From contig JAHBVG010000008.1 in NCBI GenBank assembly GCA_019637695.1, forward strand, positions 1 through 64,000: DNA of 64,000 bases. The letters run 5' to 3'. Positions 7,463 to 14,936 of the stretch are shown piece by piece. A program made the position numbers and the translations under genes. How positions within the stretch are numbered: the stretch's first letter is position 1; each line of letters begins with the position of its first letter. The notes beneath the pieces were generated by a model. The model worked only from the letters and a program-made list of their open reading frames with translations. It did no database searches and was not told where the DNA came from. The stretch comes from Caldilineaceae bacterium (lineage in GTDB: Bacteria; Chloroflexota; Anaerolineae; Caldilineales; Caldilineaceae).

Positions 7463-8932
7463 TCAGGGCCGGACTACTACATGCCGCGTATCCACCACCA
7501 GGGGCGCAGCGTTGGCGATCTTGCGCCAATTGTAAACAGAATGATCGGTGGCGACGACGACGCAATCAGCCTCGCGCAGACTCTGCTCTAAGTCAGCCAC
7601 ACCGACCATCTCCAGGCCATCGTGTTGAAAGGCGGGAATGTGGGGGTCGTGGTAGCGCACATGGGCGCCCTTCGCCTCAAGTAGACCGATAATGTCCAGC
7701 GCCGGCGATTCGCGCAGATCGCTCACATCCTTTTTGTAGGCCACGCCCAGGACAAGGATCTTGCTGCCCTTGACCGCCTTGCCGACATCGTTGAGGATAT
7801 CCTGAACCTTTTGCACCCAATAGCGCGGCATCTCCGTGTTGATCTCGCTGGCAAGTTCGATGAAGCGAGCGTTGTATTGGAGGGTGCGCAGTTTCCAAGA
7901 GAGGTAGAGCGGGTCAATGGGGATACAATGGCCGCCCAACCCTGGGCCTGGCGTAAATTTCATAAAGCCAAAAGGTTTGGTGGAAGCGGCCTCGATCACC
8001 TCCCAGGCGTCCAGCCCAAGCTTATCGCACATAAGGAGCAATTCATTGGCAAGGCCAATATTCACCGAGCGGAAGGTATTCTCCAGCAGTTTGGTCATCT
8101 CGGCAGCCTGGGGCGAAGAGACCGGCACCAGCGTCTGGATTGCAGATCCATAATAGGCCAGCGCTGCCTCCAAACAGGCTGGCGTCACCCCGCCCATCAC
8201 CTTGGGCGTGTTGATCGTCGTCCAATCTGTGCGTCCTGGGTCCACCCGTTCGGGTGAGAAGGCCAGGAAGAAGTCTCGACCGACAGAGAGAAGAGATTGG
8301 GGACTGGGGACTGGGGATTGGGGATTGGGAACGGATGCCTGATCACGAAGTGGGCGCTCTGCGCTATCCCCAGTCACCAATCCCCAGTCACCGATCCCCT
8401 TCTCCAACAACGGCAACAACACCTCCGTCGTCGTTCCGGGGTAGGTAGTCGATTCGAGGACGACGACCATGCCAGGGTGGAGGTAGCGGGCGATCTGTTC
8501 GCCGCAGGCAATGATATACGAGATGTCAGGATCACCCGTTTTGTTCAGCGGCGTCGGCACGCAGATGGAGACGGCGTCGCAATCGGCAAGGACAGAGAAG
8601 TCGGTCGTCGCCGAAAGGCGAGGGGACTGATGACTGGTGATTGGGGATTGGGCAGACGCCGTATGGTTCTTCCCCGTCACCTGTCCCCAGTCACCAATCA
8701 CTTCTGCCGCCCCCACCAAGGCCGCTAGCCGCGCCGACGGAATATCCTCAATATACGACTCCCCACGATTGATGGCATCGACCCTGCGTTCGTCCACGTC
8801 AATGCCGGTGACGCAGTAGCCCGCCTCAGCGAAGACGATAGCCAGGGGCAAACCGACATAGCCCAATCCAATCACGGCGACGTGGGCCTGGCGGGTGCGA
8901 AATTTTTCGGTAAGTTGAGCCAGTTCTGACAT
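7463..8932 (-). CDS. UDP-sugar (UDP-ManNAc/UDP-GlcNAc-type) dehydrogenase with two in-frame repeat insertions
   Basis: A 489-residue nucleotide-sugar dehydrogenase of the WecC/TviB group, which oxidises a UDP-sugar C6 alcohol to an acid with two NAD. The start at 8932 has AGGA 8 nt upstream; the ATG at 8941 does not. The Rossmann motif VIGLGYVGLPLA is near residue 20, the central VPTPLNKTGDPD and ESTTYPGTTTEV segments follow, and the catalytic cysteine lies in PGLGGHCIPIDP (about residue 336). Two insertions, IGDWGQVTGKN...SHQSP (about 79-104) and GIGDWGLVTGD...PSPQS (about 179-213), are translated copies of the GATTGGGGACTGGGG repeat and account for the length above the usual ~430. The last residues are also encoded by a palindromic repeat. 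Likely role: uronic-acid precursor for a surface polysaccharide. Confidence 0.9.
   Translation of the reverse strand: MSELAQLTEKFRTRQAHVAVIGLGYVGLPLAIVFAEAGYCVTGIDVDERRVDAINRGESYIEDIPSARLAALVGAAEVIGDWGQVTGKNHTASAQSPITSHQSPRLSATTDFSVLADCDAVSICVPTPLNKTGDPDISYIIACGEQIARYLHPGMVVVLESTTYPGTTTEVLLPLLEKGIGDWGLVTGDSAERPLRDQASVPNPQSPVPSPQSLLSVGRDFFLAFSPERVDPGRTDWTTINTPKVMGGVTPACLEAALAYYGSAIQTLVPVSSPQAAEMTKLLENTFRSVNIGLANELLLMCDKLGLDAWEVIEAASTKPFGFMKFTPGPGLGGHCIPIDPLYLSWKLRTLQYNARFIELASEINTEMPRYWVQKVQDILNDVGKAVKGSKILVLGVAYKKDVSDLRESPALDIIGLLEAKGAHVRYHDPHIPAFQHDGLEMVGVADLEQSLREADCVVVATDHSVYNWRKIANAAPLVVDTRHVVVRP
8294..8398. repeat. GATTGGGGACTGGGG palindromic repeat inside a coding region
   Basis: Left part reads GATTGGGGACTGGGGACTGG, right part TCCCCAGTCACCAATCCCCA, forming a long imperfect inverted repeat around a ~35-nt centre. 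It is a multiple of three long and stays open in the dehydrogenase frame, adding about 35 residues. Confidence 0.88.
8621..8698. repeat. second GGGGATTGGG/CCCCAGTC repeat inside the same coding region
   Basis: Shorter copy: GGGGACTGATGACTGGTGAT then, after a short centre, TGTCCCCAGTCACCAATCAC. It adds about 26 residues in frame to the dehydrogenase between the Rossmann domain and strand TDFSVLADCDAV. Confidence 0.85.
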
Positions 8933-9106
8933 AGAGGGCATCCTGTTGAGTTAGAAGTTGATTTTGTAGCAGTAAGATAGACGCCAGCCAGGATGGCCCG
9001 CGCCTCGCTTGTCGGTCTGGATTTTGCTCAGCACCGCGTCGCTATCCTTACCCTGGCAGTATAACAGATCCGCCACAAAATGCAGCGCATCCGCGTTGAT
9101 AAAAAG

Positions 9107-9215
9107 TGCAATCCCCAATCCGGGATGCAGTTCATTTTTGAGACGAAAGTGCCGGGGACTTCAAAAGTCCCCGGCACTTCACATGCCCCCGATTTGAACT
9201 GCAATCCCCAATCCG
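9107..9215. repeat. hairpin element (AAGTGCCGGGGACTT) between 16-bp direct repeats
   Basis: A perfect 15-bp hairpin (AAGTGCCGGGGACTT at 9147-9161 and its complement at 9165-9179) has a 3-nt loop. It is bracketed by the direct repeat TGCAATCCCCAATCCG at 9107-9122 and 9200-9215. The same arms occur at 7344-7405. The remainder of 8933-9106 shows nothing recognisable. Confidence 0.8.
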
Positions 9216-9261
9216 CCCAAGATTGACAACGCTGACCCTTTAGCATAGGATACCCCGTAGA

Positions 9262-9501
9262 GACTGTGACGGAGATCGTGGACGGCTGACGACCGCCAGA
9301 GAGAGCGCCCCGCCGGCTGAAAGGGCGCTTCGGAATCGCACCGTTGAATTCGCTCCTGAGTCGAACCGCTGAAAAGATGTAGGCGGCTCCGGTCCCCGCC
9401 GTTACCGGGTTGAGAGAGCCTGCGCGGATTGCGATCCATGCGGGAAATCAGGTGGCACCGCGAGCGAGCACCTCGTCCTGATGGGCGTAGGTGCTTTTTT
9501 T
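9262..9501 (+). promoter_or_regulatory. T-box riboswitch leader controlling pheS
   Basis: The leader contains the T-box motif AGGTGGCACCGCG (9450-9462), whose NCCA-binding bulge pairs with uncharged tRNA, and the stem III-type segment CCGCCGTTACCGGGTTGAGA. A rho-independent terminator follows at 9467-9501. A GAATTCGCTCC segment near 9349 places a TTC (Phe) specifier codon in a plausible specifier loop, though I did not fold stem I in full. Uncharged tRNA-Phe should favour the antiterminator and raise transcription of pheS and the gene coupled to it. Confidence 0.9.
9467..9501 (+). terminator. T-box-regulated rho-independent terminator
   Basis: AGCACCT at 9467-9473 pairs with AGGTGCT at 9489-9495; an inner CGTCC/GGGCG helix with a short loop extends the stem. 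A run of seven T follows. The 5' arm overlaps the antiterminator partner of the T-box motif. Confidence 0.88.
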
Positions 9502-9536
9502 ATTGGAGAGATTGGCAACACAAGGAGCATAAAACG

Positions 9537-10571
9537 ATGAGCGAGCTTGTAAAAAAGTTAGAGGCGCTTCAGGTTGAGGCCGAGGCGATGCTGACCAAGG
9601 CGCAGAGCAGCGCCGAGACAGAAGCCTGGTTTCGGGACTATCTCGGTCGCAAGGGCGCGCTGACCAACGCGCTGCAAGGGATCGGCAGCCTCTCTGCCGA
9701 AGAACGCCCGCTGATCGGCAAAGTAGCCAATCAGGTCAAGGTGGCGCTGACTACGGCTCTGGAAGCGCGCCAGCAGGAGATCGCCAACGCCGAGATGGAG
9801 GCCGCGCTCAGCGCCGAAGGCGTAGATGTGACCCTGCCCGGTCGCCCGCAAAATGTGGGCAAGATCCACCCCAGCAACGCCGCGCTGCGCCAGATCAACA
9901 ATATCTTCATGCAAATGGGCTTTCAAGTCTACGACGCGCCCGAAGTGGAGACCGACGAATACAACTTCGGATTGCTCAACATGCCCGACGGCCACCCCGC
10001 CCGCGACATGTGGGACACGTTCTACACCACCACACCGGGGGTGCTGCTGCGCACACATACCAGCCCCGGCCAGATCCACGCCATGCGCGAATATTGCCCA
10101 CAGCCCATCCGCGTGATCCTGCCCGGCAAATGCTTCCGCTATGAGGATGTCACCGCTCGCTCCGAGATGATGTTCCATCAGGTCGAGGGTCTGGTTGTGG
10201 GCAAAAATATCACCTTCAGCGATCTCAAGGGGACGGTTGTCGCCTTCGCCAATCAGATGTTTGGGGAGGGGCGCAAGTTGCGCTTCCGCAAGAGCTACTT
10301 CCCCTTCACCGAACCCAGCGTGGAAGTGGACGTGGATTGCGTCCTTTGTGAGGGCAAAGGCTGTCGAGTCTGCAAATATACCGGCTGGCTGGAGATCATG
10401 GGCGCGGGGATGGTCAACCCGACCGTGCTGCACAACGGCGGCTACGATCCGGCGGTCTACAGCGGTTACGCCTTCGGCATGGGCGTCGAGCGCTCCGCCA
10501 TGCTCAAACTGGGCGTCGACGACATCCGCTACTTCTTCAGCAACGACATCCGCTTTTTGGAGAGAGTATGA
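9537..10571 (+). CDS. pheS: phenylalanine--tRNA ligase alpha subunit
   Basis: A 344-residue PheS, the catalytic class II subunit that charges tRNA-Phe. The ATG at 9537 follows AAGGAG by about 9 nt; the frame upstream overlaps the T-box terminator and cannot be coding. An N-terminal coiled coil (about 1-90) is followed by the class II core, with motif 2 around GKCFRYEDVTARSEMMFHQVEG and motif 3 near YSGYAFGMGVERSAMLKLGV. A CVLCEGKGCRVC segment supplies four cysteines, as in many PheS. The pheT partner is not downstream: the next gene overlaps the stop by 4 nt and is an acetyltransferase. Confidence 0.97.
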   Translation: MSELVKKLEALQVEAEAMLTKAQSSAETEAWFRDYLGRKGALTNALQGIGSLSAEERPLIGKVANQVKVALTTALEARQQEIANAEMEAALSAEGVDVTLPGRPQNVGKIHPSNAALRQINNIFMQMGFQVYDAPEVETDEYNFGLLNMPDGHPARDMWDTFYTTTPGVLLRTHTSPGQIHAMREYCPQPIRVILPGKCFRYEDVTARSEMMFHQVEGLVVGKNITFSDLKGTVVAFANQMFGEGRKLRFRKSYFPFTEPSVEVDVDCVLCEGKGCRVCKYTGWLEIMGAGMVNPTVLHNGGYDPAVYSGYAFGMGVERSAMLKLGVDDIRYFFSNDIRFLERV

Positions 10572-11800
10572 CCGAAATCCGTCAGTTAACCGAAGCGGAT
10601 CTGCCGCTCTATGCACAGATTGGCGCGGACGCGTACCCAGGCGTGCAGCTTTCGGCGGAACAAATTTTAGAGCGCTATCAGCGCAATTTTGCCCAGGATC
10701 ACATCCACTTTTGGGGTCTCTTTCGGGATGGCAAGTTGCTGGGCGCGTACCAACATTATGATTTCGTGATGACTCTCCTCGACCGACCGGTGACCGTGGG
10801 TGGGATCGGCGGCGTGGCGGTGGCGCTGTTGCACAAAAAACAGCGGGTAGCCTATCAACTGCTCCAGCATTTTGTGCGCGACTGCCGCCGCAAGGATCAA
10901 CCGCTGGCCTGGCTCTATCCCTTTCGCCCGGACTTTTACCGGCGCATGGGCTTTGGTTACGGAACCAAGTTGAACCAATATCGCCTTGAACCGACAGCTT
11001 TTGCGCGCCGCAGTGGGGTGGATCATCTGCGCTTTGCCACTGAAGAAGACCGCGCTGCCCTGACCGACAGCTACAACCGCTACGCCGCTGTCACCAATGG
11101 CATGATCCGCCGGCGCGAGAAGGATTTCGATCAATTTTTCAACAAACCCGAAATCCGCTGTGTGGTCTATTGGGAAGAGGATCAGATTCGCGGCTATCTG
11201 ACCTATCAGTTCACCCCCATACCGGGGAACTACCTTTCCAGCGATCTACACGTACGCGAGGTGATCTACGAGAACCCGGCAGCGTTGAACGAGATCCTCA
11301 GCTTCATCCACCTTCAATTTGATCAGACATCGCGCGTTGTCCTCAGCACGCAGGATGAATTTTTCGCCCTGCTGCTGGAAAATCCGCTCAACGGTTCAAA
11401 TCGGCTGACGGGTGGGTATCACGAAAGCAACACCCAGGCGGTGGGCCTGATGCCGCGCGTCGTGGACACAGCGAGGATCTTCGCGGCGCTGGCCGATCAC
11501 AATTTTGGCGCGCAGTCGGTGCGCCTGCGCCTCGATCTGCTCGATGACTTCTTGCCCGAAAACGCAGGGACGACCATCCTGCATGTGGCGGACGGGCGAG
11601 CGCGGCTTGTCTCCGACGGCGCGTGGGATGTGATGCTGCGGCTGCATGTGCGCGACTTCTCACCGCTGCTCGTCGGCGCTGTCAACCTGCGCTGGCTGGC
11701 GCAGACCGGCCTGGCCGAGTTGGATGATTGGGGCTACCTTGACGCCGTGCATCAACTCTTCCTCTGGCATCAAAAGCCAATCTGCTTCACCGGCTTCTGA
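10568..11800 (+). CDS. Eis-like GNAT family N-acetyltransferase
   Basis: A 410-residue protein of the Eis type: two tandem GNAT folds plus a C-terminal sterol-carrier-like domain. The acetyl-CoA loop region is seen in VGGIGGVAVALLHKKQRVAY (about residues 77-96), and FRPDFYRRMGFGYG is the typical Eis segment after it. Relatives acetylate lysines or aminoglycosides; the substrate here is unknown. The ATG overlaps the pheS stop (ATGA), so it is translationally coupled to pheS and should also respond to the T-box. Confidence 0.88.
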   Translation: MTEIRQLTEADLPLYAQIGADAYPGVQLSAEQILERYQRNFAQDHIHFWGLFRDGKLLGAYQHYDFVMTLLDRPVTVGGIGGVAVALLHKKQRVAYQLLQHFVRDCRRKDQPLAWLYPFRPDFYRRMGFGYGTKLNQYRLEPTAFARRSGVDHLRFATEEDRAALTDSYNRYAAVTNGMIRRREKDFDQFFNKPEIRCVVYWEEDQIRGYLTYQFTPIPGNYLSSDLHVREVIYENPAALNEILSFIHLQFDQTSRVVLSTQDEFFALLLENPLNGSNRLTGGYHESNTQAVGLMPRVVDTARIFAALADHNFGAQSVRLRLDLLDDFLPENAGTTILHVADGRARLVSDGAWDVMLRLHVRDFSPLLVGAVNLRWLAQTGLAELDDWGYLDAVHQLFLWHQKPICFTGF

Positions 11801-11831
11801 GATGATGAACCGCTGGCGTCGCTTCTTCTAT

Positions 11832-11870
11832 GCGAATTGCGAGTTGCGAGTTGCGAATTGTGAGTTGCGA
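11832..11870. repeat. GCGAATT/GCGAGTT 7-mer tandem
   Basis: About five and a half tandem 7-mers of the form GCGA(A/G)TT. The same word run occurs within a coding sequence at 49808-49836. Confidence 0.8.
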
Positions 11871-11916
11871 AAATAATTGTCACCTGCAAACTTGCAATTT
11901 GCCCCTTGCCTCCCGC

Positions 11917-14310
11917 TCACTCCGCCCAATCGATGCCCTGTTCGAGCCAGTTGGGCAAATCGGCGCCGATGGTGATCACCGCTTGGGCGTTGCCGCCCGT
12001 GATGGGGACCACCCAGATCCCCCAACTGCCGCCGCGATTGCTGACAAAGGCCACGCGGCTGCCATCCGGGCTGACCGCGGGAAGCCCGTCGAGCGCAGGG
12101 CTATCGGTGAGACGGGTCACAGCGCCGCTGTTCACATCCACGGTGTAGATCTCCCAATTGCCGTGGCGCGACTCGCTCATAAAGACAATCGTGCGCCCAT
12201 CCGCCGACCAGATCGGGCGGGAATCGGTCTTGTCTGCGGTCAGCGGTGTGCGGTTGCCGCCGCTGCTGTTCATGGTCCACAGACCACAGCGTTCGCCGCT
12301 ATCATCACAGCCCTTGTAGACGATCCGATCTGCGCTGGGATGCCAATCGGGATCTAGCCCAAAGGTAAGTTCCTGCGCCGTCTGGTTGCTGCCTGCAGGC
12401 GTTGTGTAGATCCGCCAGCGTCTATCGCCGTGGCGAGTGCTGGCAAAGACCAACCGTCCGCCGTCAGGACTCCAATTGGGGTTGCTGTCTTCCAGATGGC
12501 TGGTGATGCCCGTAAGCTGACCGCTGGGGATGTCGAAGATGCCAATGCCCAACAGATCGCTGCGGTTGCTACGCACGGCCAGCCGTCCATTGCGGATGGC
12601 AGGTTGCGACGCATCCACGAGGATCACCTGGGGGGATGCGCCAGGTGCCAGACTCTGCGCCAGGATCGACTGGAGACCGTCCGGGCTGGGGGCAGAATAG
12701 AAGATGCGCCCGACGGAGCGCGGCAGCGGCGGCGGCGTCACCACAGCGATATCTTCAATATTTTGAGCCTGGGTAAACTGCGAATCGCCGATGACCCAGG
12801 CCCGTTCCTCGCTATCGGGCGGGTAGACGATCTGCCACCAGCCGCCATCCGGCGAAACACCGGTAATGCGCGCCGATTCCCCTGTATCCAGATCGCCCAC
12901 AATCGCGTAAGCTGTGCTGGGTCCACTGCGCACGTTGACGAGGACTTGCGCGATCAATGTCGCCCCTTCCCCATCCATATCGTCTACGGTTGGATCGTCT
13001 TCTGCCTCCACTTCGGTCGGCGCTGTGACCACCGGCGCTGTGGCCGACGGTCCCCAGCGCAACTGTTCGCCATAGGCGGGGAGAGAGATAGCCGATCCGC
13101 CGTTGGCGGGCAACCAGAGGATCGGACCTGCAAAGCCGAGCGGTCCTGAAACATTGACATTGGCCAGCGCGGCGCCGCTCCCATCACGCGCCCAGAGGAT
13201 GTCGCCATCTGTCTCAAATTCGTCATTGCCCAGAGGGTTTAACTCATCAGCGCCGATCTCAAGGCGGGTCATGCGGTAGCGCACCTGTTGATCCATGCTT
13301 TGCATCTGGCTGACAAAAGCGAAGAGCAAATCCGCGCCTTGGGGATGAGGGCTGCGGAAGAGATAGAGCGGATGTTCAGCCGTCACCGCGCCATCCGACT
13401 GAAAACCGGGGATGAGCAGCGTCGCCGCGCCGCTGTTCACATCCACACGCGCGAGGCCAGGGACGCCGTAGGCCAGCAGGTTGCTGGCAATGAAGGATGC
13501 CGTACCTTCCCGGCTCCAGGCCCAATCACAACAGAGCGGCGTGTTGGGATCATCCGCAGTCAGGGGGATCAGCGAATTGTTCGCCAGGTCGAGGATCGCC
13601 AGCCCACCCGCTTCGGGCCAATAGCTGAAGCGGACCATTAAATTCTGACCATCGGGAGACCAACTGCCAGGCACAAAAAAGCGCACATTGGTGCGCGGCG
13701 GGTTGTTGAGATCGGGGTAGGGATCGCTCTGCAAAAGGGTTGTATAGGTGATCACATCCCCCACGGGGATCATGTTGACGCCATTCAGCCCAAACGCAAT
13801 CTGCGATCCATCGGTCGAAAAGCGGGGATCGCTGATGCGCTTCGTGATGGCGTCGCCGGGCACATTCTCGTCGAACGTTTCCCCTCTCACCTTGACAATG
13901 CGCGTGCCATATTGTGGGTTGGCCTCGATCAGCGTGTTGTCCGTCACATAGACGAGGCTGGCGTCAATGGGCGACACGTCGAAATCGGTGATCGGCTCCG
14001 CTTCCTGCGTCAACTGGGTGAGGATCTGACCATCCGTCTCCAAACGCTGGATCTGCCCATCGCTGAGGAAGTAAAGCGGCGCTGGCAAGACAATCGCCGG
14101 TGTTGGCAACGCCGTGGGGATCGGCGTTGGCGCATCCACCGCAGAAACTATCGGCGTTGCCGCGGCGATTGCAGCGGCGTCCTCGACCTGGGGTGTAGGC
14201 GAAGGCGTCGGTTCAACGGCCTCAAATACACCTTCACCACAAGCAGCCACACTCATCGAAAAGAGTGCAGCAAGCATCAGCAGACAAAAATTTCTGATAG
14301 GCAAGATCAT
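11917..14310 (-). CDS. lipoprotein with TolB-like propeller repeats and an SH3b domain
   Basis: A 797-residue predicted lipoprotein. The signal peptide ends in the lipobox SVAAC, followed by a P/T/A-rich linker. PD40/TolB-like beta-propeller blades appear in the N-terminal part (FDVSPIDASLVYVTD, RFSTDGSQIAFGLN, GSWSPDGQNLMVRF). A bacterial SH3 domain then occurs at about residues 455-520 (QVLVNVRSGPSTAYAIVGDL, WVIGDSQ). The C-terminal part has clear blades (NWSPDGGRLVFAST, IWSADGRTIVFMSE, AVSPDGSRVAFVSN). It is probably an extracellular, membrane-anchored sensor or scaffold. There is no catalytic signature. Confidence 0.85.
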   Translation of the reverse strand: MILPIRNFCLLMLAALFSMSVAACGEGVFEAVEPTPSPTPQVEDAAAIAAATPIVSAVDAPTPIPTALPTPAIVLPAPLYFLSDGQIQRLETDGQILTQLTQEAEPITDFDVSPIDASLVYVTDNTLIEANPQYGTRIVKVRGETFDENVPGDAITKRISDPRFSTDGSQIAFGLNGVNMIPVGDVITYTTLLQSDPYPDLNNPPRTNVRFFVPGSWSPDGQNLMVRFSYWPEAGGLAILDLANNSLIPLTADDPNTPLCCDWAWSREGTASFIASNLLAYGVPGLARVDVNSGAATLLIPGFQSDGAVTAEHPLYLFRSPHPQGADLLFAFVSQMQSMDQQVRYRMTRLEIGADELNPLGNDEFETDGDILWARDGSGAALANVNVSGPLGFAGPILWLPANGGSAISLPAYGEQLRWGPSATAPVVTAPTEVEAEDDPTVDDMDGEGATLIAQVLVNVRSGPSTAYAIVGDLDTGESARITGVSPDGGWWQIVYPPDSEERAWVIGDSQFTQAQNIEDIAVVTPPPLPRSVGRIFYSAPSPDGLQSILAQSLAPGASPQVILVDASQPAIRNGRLAVRSNRSDLLGIGIFDIPSGQLTGITSHLEDSNPNWSPDGGRLVFASTRHGDRRWRIYTTPAGSNQTAQELTFGLDPDWHPSADRIVYKGCDDSGERCGLWTMNSSGGNRTPLTADKTDSRPIWSADGRTIVFMSESRHGNWEIYTVDVNSGAVTRLTDSPALDGLPAVSPDGSRVAFVSNRGGSWGIWVVPITGGNAQAVITIGADLPNWLEQGIDWAE

Positions 14311-14438
14311 ATCTCCGGCTCCAACTAGGGGATTCCTGGGCGGAACGGCGTGCAGCGATGGAAGAGAGCGGAGTCCCGTTCCTAGTTGATCGTCGAGAAA
14401 AGGTAACTAAAGTGAAATCAGTTTGAAAACGTTACTTC

Positions 14439-14495
14439 GTAGGGGTAGGCCCCTGTGCCTGCCCACTGCGGGCGACCACAGCGGATCGCCCCTAC
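14439..14495. repeat. GTAGGGG...CCCCTAC palindromic repeat
   Basis: Starts GTAGGGGTAGGCCCCTGTGC and ends GGATCGCCCCTAC, so the ends are inverted. It lies in the 218-nt gap between the propeller lipoprotein (start) and the YkgJ-type gene (end). I see no gene in that gap. Confidence 0.6.
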
Positions 14496-14528
14496 ATACT
14501 ACCGGTTTCTATTTGCGTTCACTTTAAA

Positions 14529-14852
14529 TTATGGTAATTGTAACTGTAGAGGGTACTTCTTCAAAAATAGTTGTGATCGTTGAAGCGGAGTCTGCAGCGC
14601 GGGTGCGGTAAGGGTTTCGAGGTCGAAAAGATAACGCATGGCATCCTCGGCGCTTTCGCCGCACATTTCAGCCATGGGGCGCAGACGAGTGCAGACCGTG
14701 GGGCGTTCTGGCTTGCCAAAGAGCTTGCAGCGGTTATCATCGGTCAACTGCACACAGCGCACACCCGACGGCTTCCCATCGGGCATTCCAGGGATGGGGG
14801 AAGAGATAGAGAGGGCGATGCAGCAGGCGCCACAGCCAACACGACAATCCAC
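14529..14852 (-). CDS. YkgJ-type cysteine-cluster protein
   Basis: A 107-residue protein of the YkgJ/CxxCxxCC (UPF0153) family. The N-terminal [16 protein letters not shown] holds a dense cysteine cluster, with further cysteines in [16 protein letters not shown] and [15 protein letters not shown]. The eight-odd cysteines likely bind zinc or an iron-sulfur cluster. The family is widespread but uncharacterised. It lies 84 nt downstream of the solute-binding lipoprotein gene on the same strand, with a 24-bp palindrome between them. Confidence 0.85.
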   Translation of the reverse strand: MDCRVGCGACCIALSISSPIPGMPDGKPSGVRCVQLTDDNRCKLFGKPERPTVCTRLRPMAEMCGESAEDAMRYLFDLETLTAPALQTPLQRSQLFLKKYPLQLQLP

Positions 14853-14871
14853 GCGGTTACCTCACGAAGAA

Positions 14872-14931
14872 ATCCACCACAGGGAGACGGCGAAACTTGA
14901 CCACAGATTTCGCCGTCTCCCTGTGGTGGAT
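14872..14931. repeat. perfect 24-bp inverted repeat
   Basis: ATCCACCACAGGGAGACGGC... at 14872-14895 pairs without mismatch with 14908-14931 around a 12-nt loop. It lies just after the stop of the solute-binding protein gene on the minus strand. Without a U-run it is more likely a mobile palindrome or mRNA-end structure than a classical terminator. Confidence 0.85.
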
Positions 14932-14936
14932 CTACG

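Noticed and set aside
9429..9536. N-terminal extension of pheS
   Set aside because: It would translate the T-box motif and terminator; a good ribosome site precedes 9537.
9558..10616. Long minus-strand open frame opposite pheS
   Set aside because: It is a mirror of the pheS codon bias in GC-rich DNA, rich in H, A and D, with no family match. The same applies to the long frames opposite eno, GH3, proS and recG.
14439..14495. Small RNA gene in the GTAGGGG palindrome
   Set aside because: No promoter or terminator; it resembles the other palindromic repeats.
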